From the NCBI GenBank assembly GCA_017479985.1, contig JAFVBL010000009.1, positions 1 through 55,968 of the forward strand: 55,968 nucleotides of DNA. The letters run 5' to 3'. Made by a program: the position numbers and the translations under genes. Positions 35,396 through 43,854 of this stretch are shown here, in pieces. The stretch comes from Alphaproteobacteria bacterium (GTDB taxonomy: Bacteria; Pseudomonadota; Alphaproteobacteria; RF32; CAG-239). The stretch's first letter is position 1; every line of letters starts with the position of its first letter. Under the pieces are notes generated by a model that did no database searches, was not told where the DNA came from, and worked only from the letters and a program-made list of their open reading frames with translations.

Positions 35396-36097
35396 ATGAA
35401 AATTAACGAATCAGGTCGTTCGATGATTGAAATGCTCGGCGTGTTGGCAATTATCGGCGTATTATCGGTCGGCGGTATTGCCGGCTATTCAAAAGCTATG
35501 GCTAAGTTTAGAATCAACAAGACAATTGACCAAGTTTCGCACATTGTGGCGAATACACGTATTTTGTTTGGTGCGCAAAAAACGTATGTTGACTTAGGTA
35601 CCTGTACAGCGTCAGGCGGTACGGAGGACGGTAAGACATTGATTAAAAGTGCAAAACTGATGCCGGATGGTATGTCTGATGACACCAAAGAAAATAATAA
35701 AGAAGTAACTTATTTTTCAAATGCTTATGCCGGTCGCTTGCACTTTTGTGCCAGTGGCAGACTATCTTCTGCTGATAATAAATCATTTACTTTAGCATTT
35801 ACCGGTATTCCTCAAGATGCGTGTATTGATTTAGCAACGCAGGACTGGAGTGCGGCTTCCGGTTCTGGTTTGGTTGCTATAGAAGTTAATGGTGTTTCCG
35901 GAAACAATGCGGCAATAGATATTTCTGATATGGTTACTTTTTCGCAACTTACGGCAACAGGCTGTCTTTCTACAACAAATGCAGACAGTAAAGCGTATGT
36001 ATGCGGTAGCGGCACGAAGGCTGAACCGATGAAAATTATTGATGCAACAAAGGCTTGTTCCGGCGACTTCAATACAATATATTTCAAATTCTACTAA
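35396..36097 (+). CDS. Type IV pilin-like protein (PilS type)
   Basis: The 233-residue protein has a class III signal: ESG|RSMIE with glycine at -1 and glutamate at +5 of the mature chain. A 20-residue hydrophobic helix (MLGVLAIIGVLSVGGIAGY) and a helical extension (NKTIDQVSHIVANTRILFG) follow, and then a beta-rich globular part with paired cysteines (for example CTASGG and CGSG). It would be processed by a prepilin peptidase and assembled into a pilus or pseudopilus. AAGGAG lies 7 bases before ATG 35396. No pilus machinery is in the window. Confidence 0.85.
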   Translation: MKINESGRSMIEMLGVLAIIGVLSVGGIAGYSKAMAKFRINKTIDQVSHIVANTRILFGAQKTYVDLGTCTASGGTEDGKTLIKSAKLMPDGMSDDTKENNKEVTYFSNAYAGRLHFCASGRLSSADNKSFTLAFTGIPQDACIDLATQDWSAASGSGLVAIEVNGVSGNNAAIDISDMVTFSQLTATGCLSTTNADSKAYVCGSGTKAEPMKIIDATKACSGDFNTIYFKFY

Positions 36098-36114
36098 TCC
36101 TCGGATTAAGACAA

Positions 36115-36158
36115 ATGAGCACCTTGCCATCAGTATCGGCAGGGTGCATTTTTGTTTT
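36115..36158 (+). terminator. Terminator of the pilin gene
   Basis: GCACCTTGCC and GGCAGGGTGC pair over 10 bases with one G-T pair, followed by ATTTTTGTTTTT. Confidence 0.8.
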
Positions 36159-36159
36159 T

Positions 36160-36600
36160 GATGTCATACCTTGCACGGCACGGCGCGTCTGCGTGTTAGG
36201 GTACCAGACCTTTGCGAAGCGCAGATTCTTTTAACACATACATTGAAATAAAGACTGACTTGATAAGAATCGGAAGACCCCAAGACTAAACCTATCGGTT
36301 TGGAGGGGTGACTTTATTTTTTTTGCTTAAGCACGCACGGCGAGAGAGGAGTTCATCACGTCGTGCTTTAAGCACTCCTCACGATGACGGTCCTTTTCTT
36401 TAAGAGATTCTTCGTTTCGCATTCGCTCCACTCAGAATGACCGTCTTTTTTTTGCACGGAATTCTCAGTTCGGACTGCGTCCGCCCAAGGATTGTAGATG
36501 ACAATAAAAGAACACTCGCCCAAGAATGACCGTTTTTTTCTTCGGGGAATCTTTCGGTTGTTTCTCTCTCTCAAGGATAACGGAGTGTTTTTGCCGCCTT
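36160..36600. repeat. Gene-free patch of dispersed palindromic repeats
   Basis: No gene is visible. The stretch holds several inverted motifs: AGATTCTTC...CTCAGAATGACCG at 36404-36441, a second GAATGACCG at about 36520, AATCTTTCGG near 36549, GAGGAGT/ACTCCTC around 36340-36378, and AAACC-TATC-GGTTT near 36288-36301. T runs follow several of them. It looks like nested or decayed copies of one intergenic repeat family, also seen at 15014-15207 and 31201-31228. Confidence 0.6.
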
Positions 36601-36606
36601 GCCGTA

Positions 36607-36903
36607 TTATTCTATAATCGGGGCATTGTAGGTATATACGATTTCTGTTTCGTCCGGATCCGGTGTCGGCAAAATTTCGCACACCAGTAAGCTTTCTTTA
36701 TCTTGCAGCAATGTAAACACTTCATCTTCAACCTGTTCCAGCGTAAATGCATCATTCACACGCCGATAAAGTTCTATGTTTTTTTCTTCCGGATTCAGAC
36801 GTACTGCCGGCTGTTCCGGTTCAATATCTCGAGCATAGATAATCAGCATAACTTCGTTTTCATCGCTGATTAAAAAACTGAATGTGTTGGTATCAACAGG
36901 CAT
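36607..36903 (-). CDS. Small acidic hypothetical protein
   Basis: This 98-residue acidic protein has no signal or membrane span and no recognised family. The sequence alternates short strands and helices (FSFLISDENEVMLIIYA, QVEDEVFTLLQDKES). ATG 36903 is chosen because GGAGGT lies 5 bases before it; the ATG at 36915 overlaps that site. It diverges from the M50-like gene with only 77 bp between, so both promoters lie there. Confidence 0.65.
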   Translation of the reverse strand: MPVDTNTFSFLISDENEVMLIIYARDIEPEQPAVRLNPEEKNIELYRRVNDAFTLEQVEDEVFTLLQDKESLLVCEILPTPDPDETEIVYTYNAPIIE

Positions 36904-36980
36904 TTTTACCTCCATAAAGATTTATTTTAGTTGAATATTAGAATATTTAAGTTAATATTTATCTAACGGAAAGAGAAAAA

Positions 36981-37667
36981 ATGGCACGGTATATTGATTT
37001 GATTTTGTTATGGCTCAAATGGCCGACAGCAATATTTTTGCTGTTGTCGGTTCCGGCGCTCGTACATTCGTTTGACTATTTTAATTTTATGGCACCGAAG
37101 TTCTATGCTCTTGCCGGCGGTATCGGTTTTTATGTGCTGATGATTATCGTTACCGGTTACAATACCTGTCACACAATGCAAATTATTTCACACGAACTGA
37201 CGCATACATTTTTTGCCTACTTAACTTTTCACGATGCCGGACGAATCCGTCTTAATCCCGACGGCAGCGGCGGTTCGATGATTCTGAAAGGACGCGGTAA
37301 TTGGATTATTACACTTTCGCCGTATTTTTTTCCGTTGTTTGCGTTTTTTTATATGCTGCTGATGCCGATGTTTCTGCGTCTGAGCAATAATCATTGGCTT
37401 GTTTACGGTGTGTTCGGCTTTTTTGTGGCATATTATTGGGCGACCGTAATCGAACAGGTACATCCGAAACAAACCGATATTAAAAAAGAAGGTTATATTT
37501 TTTCAATCATTGTGATTGTGGCGGCGAATCTTTATACAAGCGGTATTATGCTTGCTTTTTGCAGCAAATCGTGGGAAGGCGTTAAAATTTATCTGGCGTT
37601 GATTTATCGCTTGAGTATGACATACGGTGCAGAGATTCTGAAATCAGCAACTCAATATTTCCAATAA
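36981..37667 (+). CDS. M50-like membrane zinc metalloprotease
   Basis: The 228-residue polytopic protein has about six spans. The zinc motif HELTH is at residues 71-75 inside a membrane helix, as in Peptidase_M50B-like proteins. A second motif, SPYFFPLFAF near 113, matches their conserved PY/FPL region, and a candidate third ligand is Asp in QTDIKKEG near 170. Such proteases cut substrates in or at the membrane. It has no PDZ domain. GGAAAGAG precedes ATG 36981. Its 3' end overlaps the 3' end of the LD-carboxypeptidase gene by 24 bp, tail to tail. Confidence 0.75.
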   Translation: MARYIDLILLWLKWPTAIFLLLSVPALVHSFDYFNFMAPKFYALAGGIGFYVLMIIVTGYNTCHTMQIISHELTHTFFAYLTFHDAGRIRLNPDGSGGSMILKGRGNWIITLSPYFFPLFAFFYMLLMPMFLRLSNNHWLVYGVFGFFVAYYWATVIEQVHPKQTDIKKEGYIFSIIVIVAANLYTSGIMLAFCSKSWEGVKIYLALIYRLSMTYGAEILKSATQYFQ

Positions 37668-38537
37668 ACACGCCTCGGCGTCGATTTTTACTTTTGCACC
37701 GAGCGGCAACACGCGCCGCGACGCAGTGTGTCCGAAATTAAAATCCTTAATTGCCGGAAAATCCGTATTATGCAGAAAATCGGCAAAACAGTCGTCAATA
37801 CTGCCGTCTTCGGCATCGCTTTCGGCATCGGTAAATTGTCCGAAAATAACGCCGGCAAGCTTATTGAAATCAGGTTGTTGCTTGAGCTGCTGCAACATCA
37901 AATCAATACGATAAACTTTTTCGTGCACATCTTCCAATAGCAGAATTTTGCCGTTTAAATTCGGGAAATACGGTGTTCCGGCTAAACGCATCAATACACT
38001 GAGATTGGTGCACAGCAATTCACCTTGCGCCTTTCCGCAGTGCAGTGTTTGTCCGGATTTTATATTGTATGTCTTGCCGCTCAGAAGGCTTTTCAAATCA
38101 GCATCAATTTGCAAATCAAGCGGCGAATCGGTGCGAAAGTCATAAGCCAAACCGAAACCGTTGTATGAAATAATGCCGCTTTTTTGCCAAAGAGCCAGCA
38201 TTACGGCGGCATTGTCGCAGAAACCTATAAGCGGTTTCGGATTGCGGCGGGCAAGTTCATAATCAATATGCGGCAAAACACGCGTACCGCCGGCTGCCGC
38301 ACGTGCACAAAAAATTGCCTTAATCTCTGAATCGGCGAAAGCGGTGTTGATATCATCGGCGCGTTGTTTGTCACTGCCCGCCATATAGCGGTCGATTTTA
38401 AGCAAATTGCGCCCGAAAACGGGAATGAGTCCCAGATTTTCAAGATATTTTACGGCAGCTGATATTTTATGAATTGTGCCGATTTGTGCGCACGGCGCGA
38501 GAATTGCAACTTTGTCGCCGGATTTGATTTTCTGCAT
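37644..38537 (-). CDS. LD-carboxypeptidase (peptidase S66) with Cys in place of the nucleophilic Ser
   Basis: This 297-residue cytoplasmic enzyme belongs to family S66 (LdcA/MccF), which removes the terminal D-Ala from murein tetrapeptides. E202 in LLLEDVHEKVYRID and H270 in FGHTASRR match the catalytic Glu and His. At the Ser position (GYSDxT in the family) the sequence reads GFCDNA, with C107. The usual ARGGYG segment reads ARAAAGG. The catalytic chemistry may therefore differ. GGAG lies 8 bases before ATG 38537, which shares one base with the stop of the Mur ligase gene (TAATG), so the two are coupled. Together they suggest tripeptide recycling. Confidence 0.88.
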   Translation of the reverse strand: MQKIKSGDKVAILAPCAQIGTIHKISAAVKYLENLGLIPVFGRNLLKIDRYMAGSDKQRADDINTAFADSEIKAIFCARAAAGGTRVLPHIDYELARRNPKPLIGFCDNAAVMLALWQKSGIISYNGFGLAYDFRTDSPLDLQIDADLKSLLSGKTYNIKSGQTLHCGKAQGELLCTNLSVLMRLAGTPYFPNLNGKILLLEDVHEKVYRIDLMLQQLKQQPDFNKLAGVIFGQFTDAESDAEDGSIDDCFADFLHNTDFPAIKDFNFGHTASRRVLPLGAKVKIDAEACLLEILSC

Positions 38538-39898
38538 TATATTTTCTCCAAAATTTGCCGGCACAACTCTGTCAGCGTGTTATCACGTGCGCCCATTATG
38601 ACAATACGGTCACCGAATTGCGCCATTCCGATAATTTTTGCCGCAGACTCAGCCTTATCGGCAACAAAATATGCCTCTTTTTTGCCCAAAGAACGGGCGT
38701 AATCAATCAAATCGGCGGAAGATATGTCTTTTGTAACGGTACCGCCGACAAAGAAAATTTCCGGCATTATCAGAATATCATCGGCATTCATAGTGCGCAC
38801 AAATTCGGCCATAATTTCTTTGCCGAGCGAACGCATCGGTCCGAATCCGTGCGGTTGAAACATTATAATCAAACGCCCGTTATATTGCCGAAGCGCACTG
38901 ACGGAAGCCTTAACTTTGTCCGGATTGTGCGCAAAATCGTCAATCACCGTAATGCCGTGTTTTTGCCCGATAACTTCCAAACGCCGTTTGGTGCCGTGAA
39001 AGTTTTGCAGCAGTTCGGCAGCGGTATATTTATCAATCCCCATTTCCACGCACGCGGCGATTGCCGCCAATGCATTTGCCACATTAAATGCACCGATAAG
39101 ATTGAGCGTAAATTCTCGGCCGTCAAAGGTATATTGCGTGCCGTGTGCCAAAGGTTTTATCTCGGAGGCATAGTAATCTGCTGCCGGATTGACAAGCGAA
39201 AAAGTTATCAGATGCTTATGCGTTATTTTTCGGCATAATTCATAGTCATCGTTAATAATGATACTATGGGCGGTGCGCGCGGCAAAATGTTGAAACAGCA
39301 CGGTTAATTCTTCCAAACTTTTATGGTCGGCGGAGATATTGTTAATCAGAGCAATATACGGGTTATACAAGTCGATGCTGCCGTTGCTCTCATCTGCTTC
39401 AACCACGCAGATATCGCCTTTGTTGTAGATAATGTTTGCCACGGCGGCGGTACCCTCATAATCTTTAAGCAAACCGCCGTTTATCATACACGGTTTTTTC
39501 TGCGCTTTATCCAGAACATAGCCAATCATTGCGGTTGTTGTCGTCTTGCCGCTGGTGCCGCCGACGGCGATGCCGTATTTATGACTGTTGAAGATTTCCG
39601 CCAACAATTGCGGTCTTGTTTTTATCGGAATATTTTTTTCTTTGGCCGCTTTGATGTCGGGAATCGTATCTTCTACCGCGGTTGAAGCGCAGAGCCAAGC
39701 CAAATCGTTGCTGATTGCGGAGCCGTCTTGCGGATAAACGGCGATACCGTCTTTTTCAAATGCGGCCTTTACGGATAAATCGCGTCCCAAATCAAAATTA
39801 CGGTCAGAACCGCGAACTTCATAGCCGGAACGTTTAAGTATTTGTGCCAATGCACTCATACCGCTGCCGGAAATTCCGCAAAAACTGACTTTTACCAT
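38537..39898 (-). CDS. MurC/Mpl-family UDP-MurNAc ligase
   Basis: The 453-residue protein has the Mur ligase plan: an N-terminal UDP-binding part with FCGISGSGMSALA at 6-18 and GSD near 35, the ATP P-loop GGTSGKTTTT near residue 113, EADESNGS near 165, NNISADHKSLEE near 187, and the C-terminal domain with RRLEVIG and DDFAHNP. MurC adds L-Ala to UDP-MurNAc; Mpl adds the recycled tripeptide. The overlap with the LD-carboxypeptidase gene, which makes that tripeptide, favours an Mpl-like role, but the N-terminus is closer to MurC. GGAGAA precedes ATG 39898. It follows the secreted acidic protein gene by 11 bp. Confidence 0.88.
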   Translation of the reverse strand: MVKVSFCGISGSGMSALAQILKRSGYEVRGSDRNFDLGRDLSVKAAFEKDGIAVYPQDGSAISNDLAWLCASTAVEDTIPDIKAAKEKNIPIKTRPQLLAEIFNSHKYGIAVGGTSGKTTTTAMIGYVLDKAQKKPCMINGGLLKDYEGTAAVANIIYNKGDICVVEADESNGSIDLYNPYIALINNISADHKSLEELTVLFQHFAARTAHSIIINDDYELCRKITHKHLITFSLVNPAADYYASEIKPLAHGTQYTFDGREFTLNLIGAFNVANALAAIAACVEMGIDKYTAAELLQNFHGTKRRLEVIGQKHGITVIDDFAHNPDKVKASVSALRQYNGRLIIMFQPHGFGPMRSLGKEIMAEFVRTMNADDILIMPEIFFVGGTVTKDISSADLIDYARSLGKKEAYFVADKAESAAKIIGMAQFGDRIVIMGARDNTLTELCRQILEKI

Positions 39899-39909
39899 TT
39901 TTCTTCTCC

Positions 39910-41391
39910 TTATAAATCGTCCATCAGCTCATTAAGTGCCGCTTCTTTATCTTGTTGTTGAATCTCGGAATTTTCGTAATCCAATGTAATACGGCTTTGT
40001 AATTCCGGATTAACCTCTATCGCCAGAGTTACCTTTATTTTTTCTTTGCCGAAAGTGGCAAAAAGCGAAGCCTTGCCTTCTTGTAATTCTTGCAAAAAGT
40101 TATCGTTACCGCGCGGCTTGTCTTTTTTGAGTGTTTTAACAACGGTTTTCGGAATATCCGGCGTATCTTCTTCAATTTGAGTGTTTCCGCCTTCCGACAT
40201 ATCCTCTTTTGGTTTATTTTTTATCGGTGCCGGTTCGGCATTTATGTTCGGGACTTCTATCTGTTCTTCATAAACGGCGGCCTTAAAATATTCGTGATCG
40301 CCGCCGTATTTCTTTTTGAGTGCGGCATAATAGCGGTCATAAAGTTTTAAGACATTCTCAGCCTTCGGGGTATCGGTAGCAAAGATTCCTTCGGCATATA
40401 CGGCATTTAAGCGATTTTTTTCACCGAAAACGGTGACAACGGAAGCAAATTGTTTTTGCGGTTGTTTTGTATTTTCGGCAACATAAACGTTTGTTTGATT
40501 TTCGAGTTTTGCCGGACGAAACTCAAATCCGAGATTTTCCGTTTCTTCTTTCGGCATTCCCCAATACAGTCCGAACGGCGCTTTCTCGTATGTCGGTGCA
40601 GCTTTTTCCGGTACAACCGGCTGTTCTGTATTTTGAGCCTTCTCTGTTTTTGCCGTATCTGCGGCTGTTTCGACCGTTGTATCAAAAGCTTGAAAGAATA
40701 CGCTGCTTTGCTGATTATCTTCTGTCGGCAAGGAGATGTTTCCCTCTGTTTTTGTGTTTTCTTCTTGTTTTTTCTGCAATTCTCTTTCACGCTGTTTACG
40801 GCGCTTTTCGGTCAGCTGCAAAAGTTTCTGCTGTTCTTCAGGAATGGTAACCATTGTCGGTTCGGCACCAATCAGACGATAAGCATCGCTCTGTGCTTTG
40901 TGTGCTGCCTTATCCTGTGCTTCGGCGGCATCGACTTCATCAAAATATTCCACCATAAAATTATCTTTATCCGGTTGATCGTTTTGCAAAATCGGTTCAG
41001 ATGGTGCGGTATTTGCGGATTGCTGTGTTATATCGACATTATCAGAGGAATTCTCTTGCGGTGCAATAACGGGTTCAATGTTGTTCGTTTCTGTTTGTTC
41101 AGTCAAAATTTCTTTTTCGGTTTCTTCCGATTCGTCCGGTGTAATATCCGCTGTTTCTTCAATGGCATCTGTCGGTTCGGTATGCGCATCTTTTTCCGGA
41201 GCCGTTTCTTCGGGTTCGGTATTTTCAGCATCATCAAGCGTAGGCTCATCAGTATTTTCCGCCGTTTGTTCGACAGCAGCATCTTCCGTTGCCGTATCTT
41301 GCATCAAAGCGTCCAAGTCTAGTTGTGCAAAGCTTTGCTTATGCGGTATAAACAATAATGCCAGAGATAATACAAAAATATGTTTCAACAT
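39910..41391 (-). CDS. Secreted acidic protein with disordered N-terminal half
   Basis: The 493-residue product has a signal peptide (about residues 1-22, ending SFAQ). A long low-complexity region rich in E, T, D, A and P (about 23-150) and a charged coiled-coil part with RKQRERELQKKQEE near 200 follow. A folded C-terminal region of about 220 residues starts with APFGLYWGMPKEET. The YWGM start with alternating strands recalls small secreted DUF4163- or DUF2155-like domains, but I cannot name the family. AAAGGA lies 7 bases before ATG 41391. It is the first gene of the unit with the Mur ligase and LD-carboxypeptidase, so a periplasmic cell-wall role is plausible. Confidence 0.7.
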   Translation of the reverse strand: MLKHIFVLSLALLFIPHKQSFAQLDLDALMQDTATEDAAVEQTAENTDEPTLDDAENTEPEETAPEKDAHTEPTDAIEETADITPDESEETEKEILTEQTETNNIEPVIAPQENSSDNVDITQQSANTAPSEPILQNDQPDKDNFMVEYFDEVDAAEAQDKAAHKAQSDAYRLIGAEPTMVTIPEEQQKLLQLTEKRRKQRERELQKKQEENTKTEGNISLPTEDNQQSSVFFQAFDTTVETAADTAKTEKAQNTEQPVVPEKAAPTYEKAPFGLYWGMPKEETENLGFEFRPAKLENQTNVYVAENTKQPQKQFASVVTVFGEKNRLNAVYAEGIFATDTPKAENVLKLYDRYYAALKKKYGGDHEYFKAAVYEEQIEVPNINAEPAPIKNKPKEDMSEGGNTQIEEDTPDIPKTVVKTLKKDKPRGNDNFLQELQEGKASLFATFGKEKIKVTLAIEVNPELQSRITLDYENSEIQQQDKEAALNELMDDL

Positions 41392-41493
41392 TAAATAATC
41401 CTTTGATAACCGTAAAAAAAAATTGATTCACGACTCTGTTTGCGTTATTTTACAAATGAAGTGCAAATATTTTATTAAACCATACGATTTAAA

Positions 41494-42090
41494 ATGGAAA
41501 AAGACAATATACAAAATTTATTGATTGAAATCGGACGAAAACTTGTGCGCGAAAAAGGAACGGACGCTTTGACCGTGCGTAAATTGTCCGAAGCATCGGG
41601 TTGTTCGGTCGGCGCGATTTACAACCAATTCTCAAATATGGATAACTTTGTTGTTGTGCAGAATTTTATGACTGTTGACGAACTGACGCAAATTATTGCC
41701 GATGTACCCGAAACAGATGATGCTTTTGAGGATTTAAATACTTTACTGCAAAAGTTTGTTGATTATGTTATGCAAAATAAAAATCTATGGTATTTGCTGT
41801 ATTATTTTCACTTGAATCACGCAAAATATACATATTCTTATTTTTATTTGCGGAAGGTTGTAACTGTTTTGCAATGTTTGCGGCGAATTTTGGAACGTAT
41901 TGTGCCGGAAATGGAACGGCCGGAGCAAATGCTTTCATCGCAGGTTTTGTGGCTTAATATGTTTGCGCTCAGTGCTTTTCTGAGCAAAGATGTTTTGGAT
42001 TCCTTTTCAAAAATCGATAAGTCAACAATTTGCCAAATTATGGTCAATACGTTTGTTGTCGGTCTGACGGTTTTGGAAAAGCGCGCTTGA
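41494..42090 (+). CDS. TetR-family transcriptional regulator
   Basis: The 198-residue protein has the TetR N-terminal helix-turn-helix at about residues 5-55 (LVREKGTDALTVRKLSEASG, then SVGAIYNQFSNMDN), followed by a helical ligand-binding part. Such proteins repress nearby genes until a ligand binds. It is divergent from the secreted-protein/Mur-ligase operon with 102 bp between, so this operon is a possible target. It has no clear ribosome site. It ends at the base before the DUF2155 gene stop on the other strand. Confidence 0.88.
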   Translation: MEKDNIQNLLIEIGRKLVREKGTDALTVRKLSEASGCSVGAIYNQFSNMDNFVVVQNFMTVDELTQIIADVPETDDAFEDLNTLLQKFVDYVMQNKNLWYLLYYFHLNHAKYTYSYFYLRKVVTVLQCLRRILERIVPEMERPEQMLSSQVLWLNMFALSAFLSKDVLDSFSKIDKSTICQIMVNTFVVGLTVLEKRA

Positions 42091-42759
42091 TTATTCTTCC
42101 AGAGTTATTTCCGGCAGAGTAGGCATTTCTATATTTTCTTTTGCATTGATTTCTTGGGTGTTTTCATTGATAATGATTTCTTCTTCCGCTTCGTCGTATG
42201 AAAATTCAACCGAAGATTGCAGAATTGTCGGCGTATGCTCTTCTTCCGACATTTCCTCCATCGGGTGTGCCGGTGCGTTTTCTTCTGTTTTCAGAGTATT
42301 TGCCGCCGTATCTTTACTGCGTTGCATCAAAAATGTCTCGCGTTCGGCAAATTGTGCATCGGTCAGCAACAAAGTTTTATCAACCTTTTTATCTAGACAT
42401 TGCAGCAGCCACACATCATAAATCGGGTGTTCAACCGCATTTGTTGCCGGTGAAGAAGAAATCATCCAGCCGCGAAAAATGTTGACATTCTGACCTTGCA
42501 GAGTTTTGTCGGCAATATCGGCAAACACAAAGTTATCCGGTGTTTCTTCTTCCGGGCGGGTTTTGCACGAACGAACGGCGATTGACAGCGACCCGAAGTT
42601 TACGGCACCGCCGACAGGTATGTATATGACGCTGACTCTGCCGGTAATCTTATCCATTGCCTGCATTTTTGCCGTATTTTTATCAATTCCGGTAGCTCTG
42701 ACCGTTGCCGCAAAAATGCAACCGCAAAGCAAGATTAAGGTAAAAATCTTTTTATTCAT
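42091..42759 (-). CDS. DUF2155 domain periplasmic protein
   Basis: The 222-residue protein has a signal peptide (about 1-22) and the DUF2155 domain at about residues 34-122: MDKITGRVSVIYIPVG, then FGSLSIAVRSCKTRP, GWMISSSPATNAVEHPIYDVW. This domain is almost confined to Alphaproteobacteria and usually lies next to mlaD, as here. An acidic C-terminal tail follows. Its start overlaps the end of the mlaD gene by 8 bp, so it is translated in coupling. The function is unknown; context suggests outer-membrane lipid transport. Confidence 0.9.
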   Translation of the reverse strand: MNKKIFTLILLCGCIFAATVRATGIDKNTAKMQAMDKITGRVSVIYIPVGGAVNFGSLSIAVRSCKTRPEEETPDNFVFADIADKTLQGQNVNIFRGWMISSSPATNAVEHPIYDVWLLQCLDKKVDKTLLLTDAQFAERETFLMQRSKDTAANTLKTEENAPAHPMEEMSEEEHTPTILQSSVEFSYDEAEEEIIINENTQEINAKENIEMPTLPEITLEE

Positions 42760-43213
42760 CTTTGTTTCCGCTGTCTGTTACCATAAAAATGATTTCGCCG
42801 ACCATATCTTCAATCGTTTTAAAATCTTTTGTTTTTACAAATCGGTCACCGTCCGTCAGGTATTCTTTGTCTTTTCCGGGTTCGATTTTAACAAACTTAT
42901 TACCCATCAAACCGTCGCTGACAATAGCGGCAACACTGTCTTTCGGCAGTCTGACATCGGAAGCGATGCTAAAGGTGACATTGACCGTATAATCTTCGTT
43001 GTTCAGGTTCTGAGAAGTTACCGTGCCTACTTTGATGCCGTTGATGCGCACATCGGAGCCGACAGCCAAACCGCCGACTTTCATAAATTCGGCATTCAGC
43101 GTGTATCCCTTTACAACCTGTAAATCCGAAACATTGTAGGCAAAGCCCAAGAACAATAAGGCAATTACCAAAACAACGAGTCCCATAATTGTTTCTACGG
43201 GTTTTTTATGCAT
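42752..43213 (-). CDS. mlaD: MlaD-type phospholipid transport protein, copy 2
   Basis: This 153-residue MCE-domain protein has an N-terminal membrane anchor (about residues 6-28) and the single MCE domain with VGGLAVGSDVRINGIKVGTV near residue 46 and MGNKFVKIEPG near 103. In the MlaFEDB complex a hexamer of MlaD passes lipids across the periplasm. AGGAGG lies 7 bases before ATG 43213. It starts 1 bp after the end of the first MCE gene. Confidence 0.93.
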   Translation of the reverse strand: MHKKPVETIMGLVVLVIALLFLGFAYNVSDLQVVKGYTLNAEFMKVGGLAVGSDVRINGIKVGTVTSQNLNNEDYTVNVTFSIASDVRLPKDSVAAIVSDGLMGNKFVKIEPGKDKEYLTDGDRFVKTKDFKTIEDMVGEIIFMVTDSGNKDE

Positions 43214-43214
43214 T

Positions 43215-43715
43215 TTATTCCTCCTCCGATTGTTGTTTGTCGGCAGAGCTGCGTTTTGCCTTGCCGAGAGAGATAATACGATCAACCAATTCTTCTAAAA
43301 TAATCGCATCCTGCGTAAATGAAAAATCGCCCTTATCTTCAATAAAATCTTCCGACCCGCCCGGTTCTATTTCGATATACTTGTTACCCATAATACCGGC
43401 ACTGACGATTGAGGCGCTGCTGTCGTCCGGAATTTGAATACCGTTGCGGATTTTAAGTGTCAATGTGGCGCGAAAGTCCTCATCAAGCACATTGTTTTCA
43501 ACATATCCGACATCAACGCCTGCCAATCGTACTTTGTCACCGACGGACAGACCGTCGGTGCGGTTGAAGGTGGCATATATCGTATAATCGGTATTTTCCG
43601 CGCCCGCCCAAACATTATGCTTGAGCTTAAATATCAGGCACGTAAGCAGACAGATGCCGAGAACGCAAAGCCCGATGATAAAGTTTTTGAATTCTTCTTT
43701 TGTAAAATTTTCCAA
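43215..43715 (-). CDS. MlaD-type phospholipid transport protein, copy 1
   Basis: The 166-residue protein has an N-terminal span (about residues 11-30) and one MCE domain (DGLSVGDKVRLAGVDVGYV near 54, MGNKYIEIEPGG near 107), like the next gene, with an extra C-terminal charged tail. The start is a TTG at 43715 with GGAG 9 bases upstream; later in-frame starts would cut into the anchor. Two adjacent MlaD paralogues could form a mixed ring. mlaE and mlaF are not seen in the window. Confidence 0.85.
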   Translation of the reverse strand: MENFTKEEFKNFIIGLCVLGICLLTCLIFKLKHNVWAGAENTDYTIYATFNRTDGLSVGDKVRLAGVDVGYVENNVLDEDFRATLTLKIRNGIQIPDDSSASIVSAGIMGNKYIEIEPGGSEDFIEDKGDFSFTQDAIILEELVDRIISLGKAKRSSADKQQSEEE

Positions 43716-43854
43716 TTTTCTCTGCTCCGAATAAGCTTTTTGTTAATTATTACTCCATTAAAATCAATTTGTCATCAAAGTTTTTTATTATGTTGAAAAA
43801 ATTTATGAAATGTTGTTATTATAGGGTATTGTTTATGAACAACGGATAAAAAAG

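Noticed and set aside
40450..41322. Plus-strand Cys/Phe-rich frame opposite the secreted acidic protein
   Set aside because: It is the complement of an E/K-rich low-complexity region and carries no ribosome site.
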